Assembly (NCBI GenBank): GCA_002352545.1
Contig: DEIO01000017.1
Coordinates: 1-64,000 of the forward strand
Length of the DNA stretch: 64,000 bases
Direction: 5' to 3'
From: Patescibacteria group bacterium UBA2772
GTDB taxonomy: Bacteria; Patescibacteriota; Minisyncoccia; Moranbacterales; DUUL01
The first letter of the stretch is position 1. Every line of letters starts with the position of its first letter. Positions 1-7,605 of this stretch are shown one piece after another. Under the pieces are notes generated by a model that made no database searches, was not told the origin of the DNA, and saw only the letters and a list, made by a program, of their open reading frames with translations. The position numbers and the translations under genes were made by a program.

Positions 1-79
1 CTGCTAAAGTAAGCAAGACCCTAATGTATTGTATAAATAGTTGGATCAAAAACCATTTAATCAGAAGGGAGCTGTTGTT

Positions 80-355
80 ATGTCTAATATTAAAGACATT
101 GGAGCTGTAAGAGACAAAGATGGTGCAGAAGTAAGACTAGGTTGGTCTGCAAAAGATAATAATATCATTGGTTCATCGTGGAATGTTTATCTTCGTTTTT
201 CCAACACTTGGTGGAAAAAGCAAGAAAGTGTTTTAGTAAGAATCTCTGAAGAGGCTCAAAATTGGTCCAAAAAAAAGGCAAAAAATGGTGGTTTGAGGTC
301 TAAAAATTTCTTTTGTGACAGGAAAGATTTACAAACAAAAGCATTGAAAAATTAG
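80..355 (+). CDS. Small hypothetical protein
   Basis: About 91 residues from the ATG at 80. The frame stays open upstream to 41, but the purine-rich run AGAAGGGAG at 63-71 sits at ribosome-binding distance from the ATG at 80, so that start is preferred. The protein is basic and tryptophan-rich (WSAKD, SSWNVY, NTWWKK) with a Lys-rich C-terminus; no signal peptide, membrane segment or known motif is visible. A rho-independent terminator lies about 110 bases downstream. I do not recognise the family. Its clear SD site is unusual for this window, where most core genes lack one. Confidence 0.55.
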   Translation: MSNIKDIGAVRDKDGAEVRLGWSAKDNNIIGSSWNVYLRFSNTWWKKQESVLVRISEEAQNWSKKKAKNGGLRSKNFFCDRKDLQTKALKN

Positions 356-462
356 ATAAAATAGATAGATTAGCTGTTTAAAGTCAGAATATCACATGGT
401 TCATATGCGTGTGACAGAAAAAAGAGATGTGTATGATTACAAAAAATAGTAGTAAAAACTAC

Positions 463-498
463 AAAAAGTTCTCGAGATATTATCCCGAGAACTTTTTT
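463..498. terminator. Bidirectional terminator hairpin
   Basis: The inverted repeat AAAAAGTTCTCG (463-474) pairs with CGAGAACTTTTT (486-497) around an 11-base loop. T-runs follow in both directions, so it can end the small gene on the left and the leftward comM on the right. Confidence 0.8.
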
Positions 499-514
499 GT
501 TAATAATGCCAAAA

Positions 515-2044
515 TTATTCTTCGGTCTTAAAGCGATATTGAATAGCTTCTGCTAAATGAGAAGAATCTATGTTTGGTTTTCCGGCAAGGTCTGCTATTG
601 TGCGTGCTACTTTTAATAAACGATGATATCCACGAGGAGAAAGATCCAGTTGCTTAACTGCTTTTTGTAGGAGTAGTTTTTCATCCATACCAATTTTACA
701 GTAATTTCTTATTCCATGGCTATTCATTTCGGCATTTGTGAAGCTGCCTAAGTTTTTAAATCGCTCAGATTGTAGCTTTCTAGCTTCGATGACCCTATTT
801 CTAACATCAAAACTTTTCTCGCTTAAGATATCGGATGAAAGTTTTTCAAATTTAAGTTTTGGAACTTCAATATGTAAGTCAATTCTGTCCATAATAGGGC
901 CAGAAAGCTTTCTCTTATAACGGGAAATTTGGAAAGGTGTGCAAACACAAGAATGGTTAGGATCAGTTGCAAATCCACACGGACAAGGATTCATTGCTGC
1001 GACCAAAATAAATTGTGCTGGAAATGTCATACTACCTTGAATTCTTGAAATTGAAACATTTCCATCTTCTAGCGGCTGACGAAGATTTTCAATAACTTCT
1101 CGAGAAAATTCAGGAAATTCATCTAGAAATAAGACTCCTCTGTTAGCTAGAGAAATTTCTCCTGGTTTTGGAACTGATCCACCACCGACCAATGAAACAG
1201 CACTAGCGCTGTGATGAGGGCAACGGAAAGGACGTTCTGTAATGAAAGGGTTTTTATGAGTTGTTTGTCCGGAGATTGAGTATACTTTTGTTACTTCGAA
1301 AGCTTCATCTACGCTTAGTGGTGGCATAATTGAAGGAATTGATTTTGCTAGCATAGTTTTTCCGCTTCCAGGTGGACCAGAGAGAAGAATGTTATGATTT
1401 CCAGCAATAGCAATTTCAAGTGCACGTTTGACATGCTCTTGTCCTTTAATGAAGCAAAAATCATGAGTATAGGAGTTTTTTTGTAGTTTTTCAAAAAACA
1501 AACTTTCTTTTTTCAATGGTTTTAACATTGAATTGGTTTGAAGGTGTTCTGCAAGTTGAGAGAGTGTATCTACAGGAAAAACTGCAAGTTCTTTAGTTAG
1601 ATTAGCTTCTTTGGAAGAAAGTCTTGGTAAAAAGATATTTTTAAATCCTTTTTCTTTTGTGCAAAGACTTATAGGCAAGGCTCCTTTGAGTGGTCGCAAT
1701 CTACCATCAAGTGCTAGCTCTCCTAAGAAAATTGATTTAGCAGGTATTTTTTCAAGTTGTCGTGATGCCAAAAGAATGCCAATTGCAATTGGTAAATCAA
1801 AAGTAGGACCTTCTTTTTTTAAATCTGCTGGAGCCAAACTTACAGTTATTCTTCCAAAATGATGAGGGGGTTTAAATCCAGCGTTTTTAATCGCACTTGC
1901 AACACGATCTTTTGATTCTCTTACTGCTGCATCGGGAAGACCTACAATATTAAAAACTGGTTGACCTGGAGCTGTGTCAACTTCAATTTCTATAATTACC
2001 CCCTCCATTCCTAGTATTGTTGCAGAATAAACTTTGGAGACCAT
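515..2044 (-). CDS. comM: ComM/YifB-family Mg-chelatase-like AAA+ ATPase
   Basis: 509 aa, full family length. Order: N-terminal ChlI-like domain (about 1-170), AAA+ core with Walker A GPPGSGKT at 223-230 and Walker B (VLFLDEF, near 300), a C-P-C-G-containing insert typical of the family, and a C-terminal Mg-chelatase helical domain (from about 410, including LDLSPRGYHRLLKVARTIAD). In transformable bacteria ComM is a hexameric helicase that promotes branch migration during uptake of foreign DNA. The start ATG at 2044 gives the conserved MVSKVYSA N-terminus. It is transcribed leftwards toward the terminator at 463-498; 104 bases separate it from lspA. The family is certain; the role in competence here is inferred. 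Confidence 0.93.
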   Translation of the reverse strand: MVSKVYSATILGMEGVIIEIEVDTAPGQPVFNIVGLPDAAVRESKDRVASAIKNAGFKPPHHFGRITVSLAPADLKKEGPTFDLPIAIGILLASRQLEKIPAKSIFLGELALDGRLRPLKGALPISLCTKEKGFKNIFLPRLSSKEANLTKELAVFPVDTLSQLAEHLQTNSMLKPLKKESLFFEKLQKNSYTHDFCFIKGQEHVKRALEIAIAGNHNILLSGPPGSGKTMLAKSIPSIMPPLSVDEAFEVTKVYSISGQTTHKNPFITERPFRCPHHSASAVSLVGGGSVPKPGEISLANRGVLFLDEFPEFSREVIENLRQPLEDGNVSISRIQGSMTFPAQFILVAAMNPCPCGFATDPNHSCVCTPFQISRYKRKLSGPIMDRIDLHIEVPKLKFEKLSSDILSEKSFDVRNRVIEARKLQSERFKNLGSFTNAEMNSHGIRNYCKIGMDEKLLLQKAVKQLDLSPRGYHRLLKVARTIADLAGKPNIDSSHLAEAIQYRFKTEE

Positions 2045-2148
2045 TTTTTTGTTTAATATACAAATCTTATTCTAAGTTTATACTAAAAAGTTATCAAAAG
2101 CCAGAATAATAAATTGATAATCCAATAAGTTTTTAAAGTAACGCTAGT

Positions 2149-2553
2149 TTAATTATTTTTTGTTGGAAAGAATATTTTTATAACAAAAAAAGTTATTCCT
2201 AAACAAATTGCTGTGTCTGCAATATTGAAAGTAGGAATTCCCATGAAAGTGATATAATCTGTTACACAAGCAGTTAAAACTCGGTCAATAATATTAGAGA
2301 TAGCTCCTCCTAAAACGAAAAGGAGTGGCACGTTTTGTTTTTCGTTTTGAATAAGCCAAAAGATAATAGTTATTGACGCAAGCCATAGCAAGATAAAGAT
2401 AAAAGTTGGTATTTCAATTCCAAAAGCAATGCCTTTGTTGCAGGAAATTGTTTCAAAAAATCTCCCAGTTTGAGGCAGGAGATTTTTGTTTGCCAAAAAT
2501 TTGGCGAATTGGTCTATTATAATTATTGAAAAAGGGATTGTAAAAATCCGCAT
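2149..2553 (-). CDS. lspA: Lipoprotein signal peptidase (signal peptidase II)
   Basis: 134 aa, slightly shorter than the usual 150-170. Four hydrophobic segments. The two catalytic aspartates of this membrane aspartic protease are visible in SNIIDR (D90) and FNIADTAI (D113); the conserved NxGxAFG loop appears as CNKGIAFG (38-45). It cleaves the signal peptide of diacylglyceryl-modified prolipoproteins. The start lies only four bases past the stop of the upstream dksA-like gene, so the two are co-transcribed. The TDYI segment before the second Asp fits the family. Confidence 0.9.
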   Translation of the reverse strand: MRIFTIPFSIIIIDQFAKFLANKNLLPQTGRFFETISCNKGIAFGIEIPTFIFILLWLASITIIFWLIQNEKQNVPLLFVLGGAISNIIDRVLTACVTDYITFMGIPTFNIADTAICLGITFFVIKIFFPTKNN

Positions 2554-2557
2554 AGGA

Positions 2558-2905
2558 TTATTTGCTACATTTTACACAACTAGTCGCTGCTGGGTAGGCC
2601 TGTAATCTTTCGATAGGAATTTCCTCGTCACAGTTCTCGCAATGGCCATAAGTTCCGTCTTCCATTTTTTCAAGTGCTTTTAGCACGTCATCTAAATTTT
2701 TGCTAAGAACCTTAATAAGCCCTTGATTAGCTTCTTTTTCTTCCATTTCTTCAGCATTGTCATCCTCTTCACGACCAAGATCTTCGATTCTAGCTTTGTA
2801 GCCCTCATCAGTTTTGATAGCAATCTTATTAAGATTTGAGTCTAACTTTGTTTTTTCTTCAAGCAATCTTTCTTTCAATTCTTTCAATGTGTTTTTGTCT
2901 AACAT
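2558..2905 (-). CDS. DksA/TraR-type zinc-finger protein
   Basis: 115 aa. An N-terminal coiled coil rich in Glu and Lys (about 4-75) is followed by a four-cysteine zinc finger: C89 and C92 in HCENCDEEIP, then C110 and C113 in SCVKCSK. This is the DksA/TraR/YteA layout. Proteins of this family bind the RNA polymerase secondary channel or act as general stress regulators; whether this one modulates rRNA transcription cannot be told from sequence. The acidic tip residues lie in GREEDDNAEE (44-53). It is the first gene of a two-gene unit with lspA. Confidence 0.85.
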   Translation of the reverse strand: MLDKNTLKELKERLLEEKTKLDSNLNKIAIKTDEGYKARIEDLGREEDDNAEEMEEKEANQGLIKVLSKNLDDVLKALEKMEDGTYGHCENCDEEIPIERLQAYPAATSCVKCSK

Positions 2906-3129
2906 TGCATTAAGTCTTAATTTTTATATCACAAACCATGAAACTTGTTGTAATTTTCTCACAACAGTTCCACTAAAAGTTCTTAACTAATTTTATCATA
3001 AATGGTCTTTAACAGCAAAATAATAAAGCAAACATCAGTGTTGGAAATAAACCAGGTCTTATGTAGAGCTATTTAAAACTATATTTGATAAAAGAAAGCC
3101 TTTACAGAAAGTCTTTTCTGAGTTATTGT

Positions 3130-3392
3130 TAGAGTGTAAAAAGCGATGAAAGAGTAATCACTCTAGAGCTGTGAAAAGAAACCTTTAGGGGGAGTAGAAT
3201 TCACCGGGTATGCCCGTAATAGCTGTAAATAAGAGTATTTGTTGTTTGATACTTTATATCTAGTGTGAAATTAGAGATATTTATGTGAGACAAAGATACT
3301 GAAAAAAGGTGGTACCACGGTAATTATGATTGCTTGTAAGCTACATGATAAGTCCGTCCTTATGCATTTTTTTGCATGAGGTTTTTGTTTTT
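3130..3392 (+). promoter_or_regulatory. T-box riboswitch leader of the ileS operon
   Basis: The hallmark T-box sequence AGGTGGTACCACGG is at 3307-3320, followed by the partner segment GTCCGTCCTT (3352-3361) as in classical T-box antiterminator/terminator pairs. Upstream are stretches resembling stem I and the following stems: AGAGCTGTGAAAAG (3165-3178), and GAGTAGAATTCACC followed by GGGTATGCCCGTAATAG (about 3192-3222). An intrinsic terminator follows at 3358-3392. T-box leaders sense uncharged tRNA by codon-anticodon pairing and allow read-through when it accumulates. Isoleucine specificity is inferred from the downstream ileS; I could not place the specifier codon with confidence, although an ATC lies in the loop near 3154. 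Confidence 0.85.
3358..3392 (+). terminator. T-box regulated intrinsic terminator
   Basis: CCTTATGCA (3358-3366) pairs with TGCATGAGG (3373-3381), one wobble, across a T-rich loop; TTTTTGTTTTT follows. Its 5' arm overlaps the part that must pair with the T-box sequence in the antiterminator, the mutually exclusive arrangement expected of a T-box. Confidence 0.85.
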
Positions 3393-3444
3393 ATGGTTAT
3401 TAATCATGAAAAACTAAGTGATCATAGTAATATCAGAGAAATAA

Positions 3445-3858
3445 ATGACAGATTATACTGTTCTAGCAAAATTTAGAAATAAAGAAAAAGTTGAATATCT
3501 AATTAGAGAAATAAGAAAAAGAGGCTTTACTTGTTATAATTTTTTTGATACTCCGGCTGATCCTGATAAAAAAGGAAAAAGTCCAGATCAACAAATGGAA
3601 TCTTTTGAGAAAGTTAAGGACTTTTATAACAATCAGTACTTTAAATATATCTTTGAAAAAGATCTAAGAGGTTTAAAAGGTGCCAATAAAGTAATAGTGC
3701 TTTTGCTGGCTGGAAATTCAGTACATATTGAAGCTGGAATCGCCTATGGGATGCGCAAGGAACTTATTTTAATAGGTGAAATAGAAAAACCTGAAAGCTT
3801 ATATTTAATTTTTGAGAAGAGATATAATACAATAGAAGATTTTCTAAAGACAATCTAA
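3445..3858 (+). CDS. Small Rossmann-like protein (nucleoside 2-deoxyribosyltransferase-like)
   Basis: 137 aa, soluble. A short strand-helix start (YTVLAKFRNKEKVEYLIREIRKRGF) leads to a central acidic region, then KVIVLLLAGNSVHIEAGIAYGMRKELILIGE (near 88-118). That last block resembles the part of nucleoside 2-deoxyribosyltransferase and related TIR/SLOG-like folds in which a Glu follows a Ser/His turn and precedes a Gly-rich helix (the 'E-x-G-x-A' element). It lies between the T-box and ileS, 31 bases before the ileS ATG, so it should respond to tRNA charging together with ileS. Substrate and function are unknown; the family assignment is tentative. Confidence 0.6.
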   Translation: MTDYTVLAKFRNKEKVEYLIREIRKRGFTCYNFFDTPADPDKKGKSPDQQMESFEKVKDFYNNQYFKYIFEKDLRGLKGANKVIVLLLAGNSVHIEAGIAYGMRKELILIGEIEKPESLYLIFEKRYNTIEDFLKTI

Positions 3859-3889
3859 CTTTCTAATAAATAATTTTAGTTACAACAAT

Positions 3890-6865
3890 ATGTTTAAAAA
3901 ATTGGACCCAAAAAGAAAATATTCAGAAATGGAAAAAGATATGCTTTCTAATTGGAAAGAGAATAAAACTTTTGAAAAATCAGTTGAGAATAGAGACAAG
4001 AAGGATACTTATGTTTTCTATGATGGGCCTCCTTTCATTACAGGTGTTCCTCATTATGGAACTTTATTATCTTCAATAGTCAAAGATGTTGTGCCAAGAT
4101 ATTGGACAATGAAGGGGAAGAGAGTTGAAAGGCGTTGGGGTTGGGATTGTCATGGTCTTCCAGCTGAAAATTTAGTAGAAAAAAAATTGGGAATCAAAGA
4201 TAAGCGTGATGTCCCAAAAGTTGGATTGGAAAAATATATCAAAACTTGTCACGCAGAAATGGTTCAAGGTGGAAGTGTTTGGGAAGACACAATTGAGAGA
4301 ATCGGACGTTGGGTGGAGTTTAAAAATGCCTACAAAACAATGGATAAGGAATACATGGAAAGTGTTTGGTGGGCTTTTAAGACTTTGTATGAGAAAGAAA
4401 AAATTTATGAAGGAGAAAAGGTTTTAATGTATTGTACTCGATGTGCAACGCCAATTTCCAAGTCAGAAGTAGCAATGGATAATAGCTATCAAGAAGTCAC
4501 AGATCCATCCTCGTACGTGAAATTTGAACTTGAAGGAGGGAAGGATACATATCTATTAGCTTGGACAACCACGCCATGGACATTATCTGCAAATGTGGCG
4601 CTTGCTGTTGGTGAAAATATCAAATATGTAAAAATTGCCACAACGAATGTTGAAACTGATAATGTTGAATATTATATTGCTGCAAAAGATATTTATGAAA
4701 AAGAAAATAGTTTAGTCAAGGCAGTTCTTGTAGAAAGGTTTGGCAAAGCTGAGAATGACGTTCCTCCAATAATTCCAAGTGTAGTCGAAGAAATAGAAGG
4801 AACTGATTTGGTTGGTAAAAGATACAAACCTTTGTTTGAAGACCATGGTGAGAAAGCTCATAAGATAATTGCAGGAGATTTTGTTACAACTGAGGATGGA
4901 ACAGGGATTGTTCATATCGCGCCAGCTTTTGGTGAAGACGATTATGCTATTGCCAAAAAAGAAAACTTGCCAGTAGTAAATACTGTTGATGAAAATGGAA
5001 ACTACATTGATGGAAGGTGGGCAGGTAAGAACGTGTGGGAAATTAACAAGGAGATTGCCAAAACGCTTTTTGCTGAAGGAATGGTGATGAAAATTGACTA
5101 TATTCAACATGAATATCCCCATTGTCATCGTTGTGGAACAAAGCTAATGTATCGAGCTCATCCAAGTTGGTTTATGGATATTGATGGGCAAAAACAGAAA
5201 ATGTTAAATCAGAATCAAAATATCAATTGGTTTCCTACTACTTTTAAGGAAAAACGTTTTAAAAACACTGTAGAAACAGCTCCCGATTGGAATTTAAGTC
5301 GTGATCGTTTTTGGGCGACCCCAATTCCGGTCTGGCGTGGAGAAAAAAAGGATGGAACAGTTGTCGAAAAAGTGGTTGGAAGCTATGCTGAATTAAAAGA
5401 GCTTTCTGGACAAGAATTGGATGATTATCACTTGCCCTATGTTGATGAAATCACTTTCGAATATGAAGGTGTGCAAATGAAGCGAATAGAAAAAGTGATG
5501 GATTGTTGGTTTGAATCTGGTTCGATGCCGTTTGCTCAATTCCATTATCCATTTGAAAACAAAGAAAAGTTTGAAGAAAATTTTCCAGGAGATTTTATTT
5601 CAGAATATGTTGGACAGGTAAGAGCATGGTTCTACTATTTACATGCTATCTCTGTTGGTCTTTTTGGAAAAGAAGCCTTCAAGAATGTAATTGTTACAGG
5701 AACAATAGCTGGTTCGGATGGTAAAAAGATGAGTAAATCGCTAGGTAACTACACTGATTCAAATATTTTGCTTGATCAATATAGTGCTGATGCTCTTCGT
5801 TATTTATTGGTGAGTTCACCACTGCTTAATGGAGAAGACTTTACTCTTATTGATAAAGATGTTTCAGATATTCAAAGAAAACTAGGAACACTCTGGAACA
5901 GCTATAGTTTCTTTGTTATGTATGCCAATATCGATAAATGGTCTCCTGATAAGACAAAAGACTCAACAATTGGAAAAAATTTGTTAGATAAGTGGATTTT
6001 GTCGGAATTACACAAACTAATAAAGACGGTAGATGAGAATATGCGAGAATATAACCTACCAGGCGCTACAAAGACAATAATGGAATTCATTGATGAATTG
6101 TCCAATTGGTACATCAGACGCTCCAGAAGGCGATTTTGGAAGAGTGAGAGTGATTCTGATAAACAAGATGCATATCAAACTCTTTGGACTGTGCTTGTTG
6201 AATTTTCGAAATTAATTGCCCCGTTCACTCCATTTATAGCAGATGAGATTTATTGCAATCTAACAGGTGAGGAGTCGGTTCATCTCGTGGACTATCCAAG
6301 TGCAAAAGAGAACCTTATAGAAGAGGATATCAGCAAAAAAATGGCATCAACTAGAAAGGTCATTGAATTTGGTTTAAATTTAAGGTCTGAAAATAAACTT
6401 AAAGTTAGGCAGCCATTGAGTGAATTGTTGATTTTTACTGACAAGATTCAATTAGGAGAAGAGTATCTTGAACTTATTAAAGATGAGGTTAATGTGAAGA
6501 ATGTTGCACAGATTACTGAAAAAACAAAAGAAAGTGATCAATTAAAGTGTAAGGAAAATAATGAACTTTGTGTTTATTTGAATTTAGAAATGACAGAAGA
6601 GCTAAAATTAGAAGGTGATATGCGTGAGTTGGTGAGATTTATTCAAAGTGCACGAAAAAAAGCTGGCTTTGAGATTGAAGATCGAATTGAAGTCAATTAT
6701 GTTGGGGGGGAAGTGATTTTTGATAGATTTGTCAATAATATTTCAAAAGAGGTTTTAGCTGAAAAACTAGAAAATGTCTCTAAAACAGATGATTTTGAAT
6801 ATACTCAAAAGATTTCAGTGAATGGTACAGATGTAGAATTTTGGTTAAAAAAGGCTTTTAAATAA
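3890..6865 (+). CDS. ileS: Isoleucyl-tRNA synthetase
   Basis: 991 aa class I synthetase that charges tRNA-Ile. The signature PHYGT (near residue 56) stands where the HIGH motif is expected, and GKKMSKSLGNY carries KMSKS. A long CP1 editing insert contains TTPWTLSAN and the conserved DDYAIAKK region. Cysteine pairs (CTRC, CHRC) sit in the connective-peptide regions. The WTMKGKRVERRWGWDCHGLP context is typical of the eukaryotic-like (IleRS2) branch rather than the E. coli type. The last His of HIGH is Thr here. Its expression should be governed by the T-box at 3130-3392. Terminator follows at 6892-6929. Confidence 0.97.
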   Translation: MFKKLDPKRKYSEMEKDMLSNWKENKTFEKSVENRDKKDTYVFYDGPPFITGVPHYGTLLSSIVKDVVPRYWTMKGKRVERRWGWDCHGLPAENLVEKKLGIKDKRDVPKVGLEKYIKTCHAEMVQGGSVWEDTIERIGRWVEFKNAYKTMDKEYMESVWWAFKTLYEKEKIYEGEKVLMYCTRCATPISKSEVAMDNSYQEVTDPSSYVKFELEGGKDTYLLAWTTTPWTLSANVALAVGENIKYVKIATTNVETDNVEYYIAAKDIYEKENSLVKAVLVERFGKAENDVPPIIPSVVEEIEGTDLVGKRYKPLFEDHGEKAHKIIAGDFVTTEDGTGIVHIAPAFGEDDYAIAKKENLPVVNTVDENGNYIDGRWAGKNVWEINKEIAKTLFAEGMVMKIDYIQHEYPHCHRCGTKLMYRAHPSWFMDIDGQKQKMLNQNQNINWFPTTFKEKRFKNTVETAPDWNLSRDRFWATPIPVWRGEKKDGTVVEKVVGSYAELKELSGQELDDYHLPYVDEITFEYEGVQMKRIEKVMDCWFESGSMPFAQFHYPFENKEKFEENFPGDFISEYVGQVRAWFYYLHAISVGLFGKEAFKNVIVTGTIAGSDGKKMSKSLGNYTDSNILLDQYSADALRYLLVSSPLLNGEDFTLIDKDVSDIQRKLGTLWNSYSFFVMYANIDKWSPDKTKDSTIGKNLLDKWILSELHKLIKTVDENMREYNLPGATKTIMEFIDELSNWYIRRSRRRFWKSESDSDKQDAYQTLWTVLVEFSKLIAPFTPFIADEIYCNLTGEESVHLVDYPSAKENLIEEDISKKMASTRKVIEFGLNLRSENKLKVRQPLSELLIFTDKIQLGEEYLELIKDEVNVKNVAQITEKTKESDQLKCKENNELCVYLNLEMTEELKLEGDMRELVRFIQSARKKAGFEIEDRIEVNYVGGEVIFDRFVNNISKEVLAEKLENVSKTDDFEYTQKISVNGTDVEFWLKKAFK

Positions 6866-6891
6866 AAAGACTTGATTAGTTGGATAAAAAT

Positions 6892-6929
6892 AAAAAGAGT
6901 AAGCTGTTGATTTAGTTCACTCTTTTTTA
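6892..6929 (+). terminator. Terminator after ileS
   Basis: AAAAAGAGT (6892-6900) pairs with ACTCTTTTTT (6919-6928), with additional AGCT/AGTT pairing inside; T-run at the 3' end. Confidence 0.8.
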
Positions 6930-6953
6930 TATTGTTTGAATAATTTTTGTAAT

Positions 6954-7477
6954 AAAAAAACCGCTTTTCAGCGTTTTCATTCTTTTAATATCTTTAAACC
7001 AGTGTTTGTTTTGGAATTAGTTACCAGGGCGACAGCACCCTACTATATAATATATGTGGCGTGTCGCCACTGGTTTTCCGGCGAAATTTCTCAAAATCTT
7101 CTCGCTCTTGGGTGTTTTGGGTGTTTTATTTGAGCAATACAGATTATTATTTTAGAAGTCTCGTCGGTCATAATGTGTCCTAGCTTCACATTTTTTTATT
7201 TTTATTCTTCTACCGTACCTTGGGATAATCCCACTTGTTTTTTTGTTTTGGTAAATACTATTTTTGTTTTTGTTTTTGTTGATGCTTTGAGCATCTAAGA
7301 AGAGAAGTCGCTAGGTTGTCTAATATTTTATTTGACAGTTGACTTCGTTTATTTAGGTCAGCAGAAGAGTTCCAATCGTGAATAGGGGGAAAGCACGATT
7401 GGAACACTTCTGCTGAAAGTACAGTATTTGAAATTTTTTTAAAGAACCTTTTGTTTTGTGATGTGTTTCTCACTTAC
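6954..7477 (-). ncRNA. Candidate orphan noncoding RNA, about 520 nt
   Basis: A complete leftward transcription unit without a credible gene. It begins with a near-perfect sigma70 promoter (7484-7512) and ends at a GNRA-capped hairpin, CGCT-GAAA-AGCG, followed by seven T (6954-6973 read leftwards). In between are a 22/23-bp hairpin (7358-7416), A-rich linkers, and a second long stem (ACCAG...CTGGT, about 7022-7073) enclosing a GCCAC/GGGTGC inner stem. The one open frame (71 codons across 7258-7473) runs through both arms of the large hairpin and resembles no protein. No RNase P, tmRNA, SRP or 6S core motif is found. Length and modular stems with A-rich linkers fit a structured RNA or a multi-target regulator. 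Confidence 0.6.
7358..7416. repeat. 23-bp inverted repeat (long hairpin)
   Basis: Arms 7358-7380 and 7394-7416 match at 22 of 23 positions (one A-A mismatch) around a 13-base loop. On the minus strand the loop reads CTTTCCCCCTATT, a C-rich exposed sequence. No T-run follows on either side, so it is not a terminator; it lies near the 5' end of the candidate RNA above. Confidence 0.9.
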
Positions 7478-7483
7478 AAAGTC

Positions 7484-7512
7484 ATTATAGCATTTTATAA
7501 TCATTTGGTCAA
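7484..7512 (-). promoter_or_regulatory. Strong sigma70 promoter of the orphan ncRNA
   Basis: Read leftwards: -35 TTGACC (7512-7507), 17-base spacer, -10 TATAAT (7489-7484). Expected start near 7477. Confidence 0.8.
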
Positions 7513-7542
7513 TCAATACCTTTGTTTCACCTTAGGTAAAAC

Positions 7543-7580
7543 AAAAAAACGACCTTTTTTGAAGTAAAGCCGTTTTTTGG
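7543..7580 (-). terminator. Terminator after the charged membrane protein gene
   Basis: Read leftwards, AAAAAACGGC pairs with GTCGTTTTTT (one G-U pair) and runs into a T-tract. It insulates the gene at 7606-9066 from the ncRNA promoter. Confidence 0.7.
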
Positions 7581-7605
7581 TTTATCCACAGTTTATCCAC
7601 AGTTA

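Noticed and set aside
7258..7473. 71-codon leftward frame as a protein gene
   Set aside because: It runs through both arms of the large hairpin, has no SD and resembles no protein.
6954..7477. RNase P RNA, tmRNA, SRP or 6S RNA as the identity of the leftward transcript
   Set aside because: No GAGGAAAGTCC/ACAGAA RNase P core, no tRNA-like ends with CCA for tmRNA, no SRP GGAAGCAG-type helix 8 and no single long 6S-like bulged rod.
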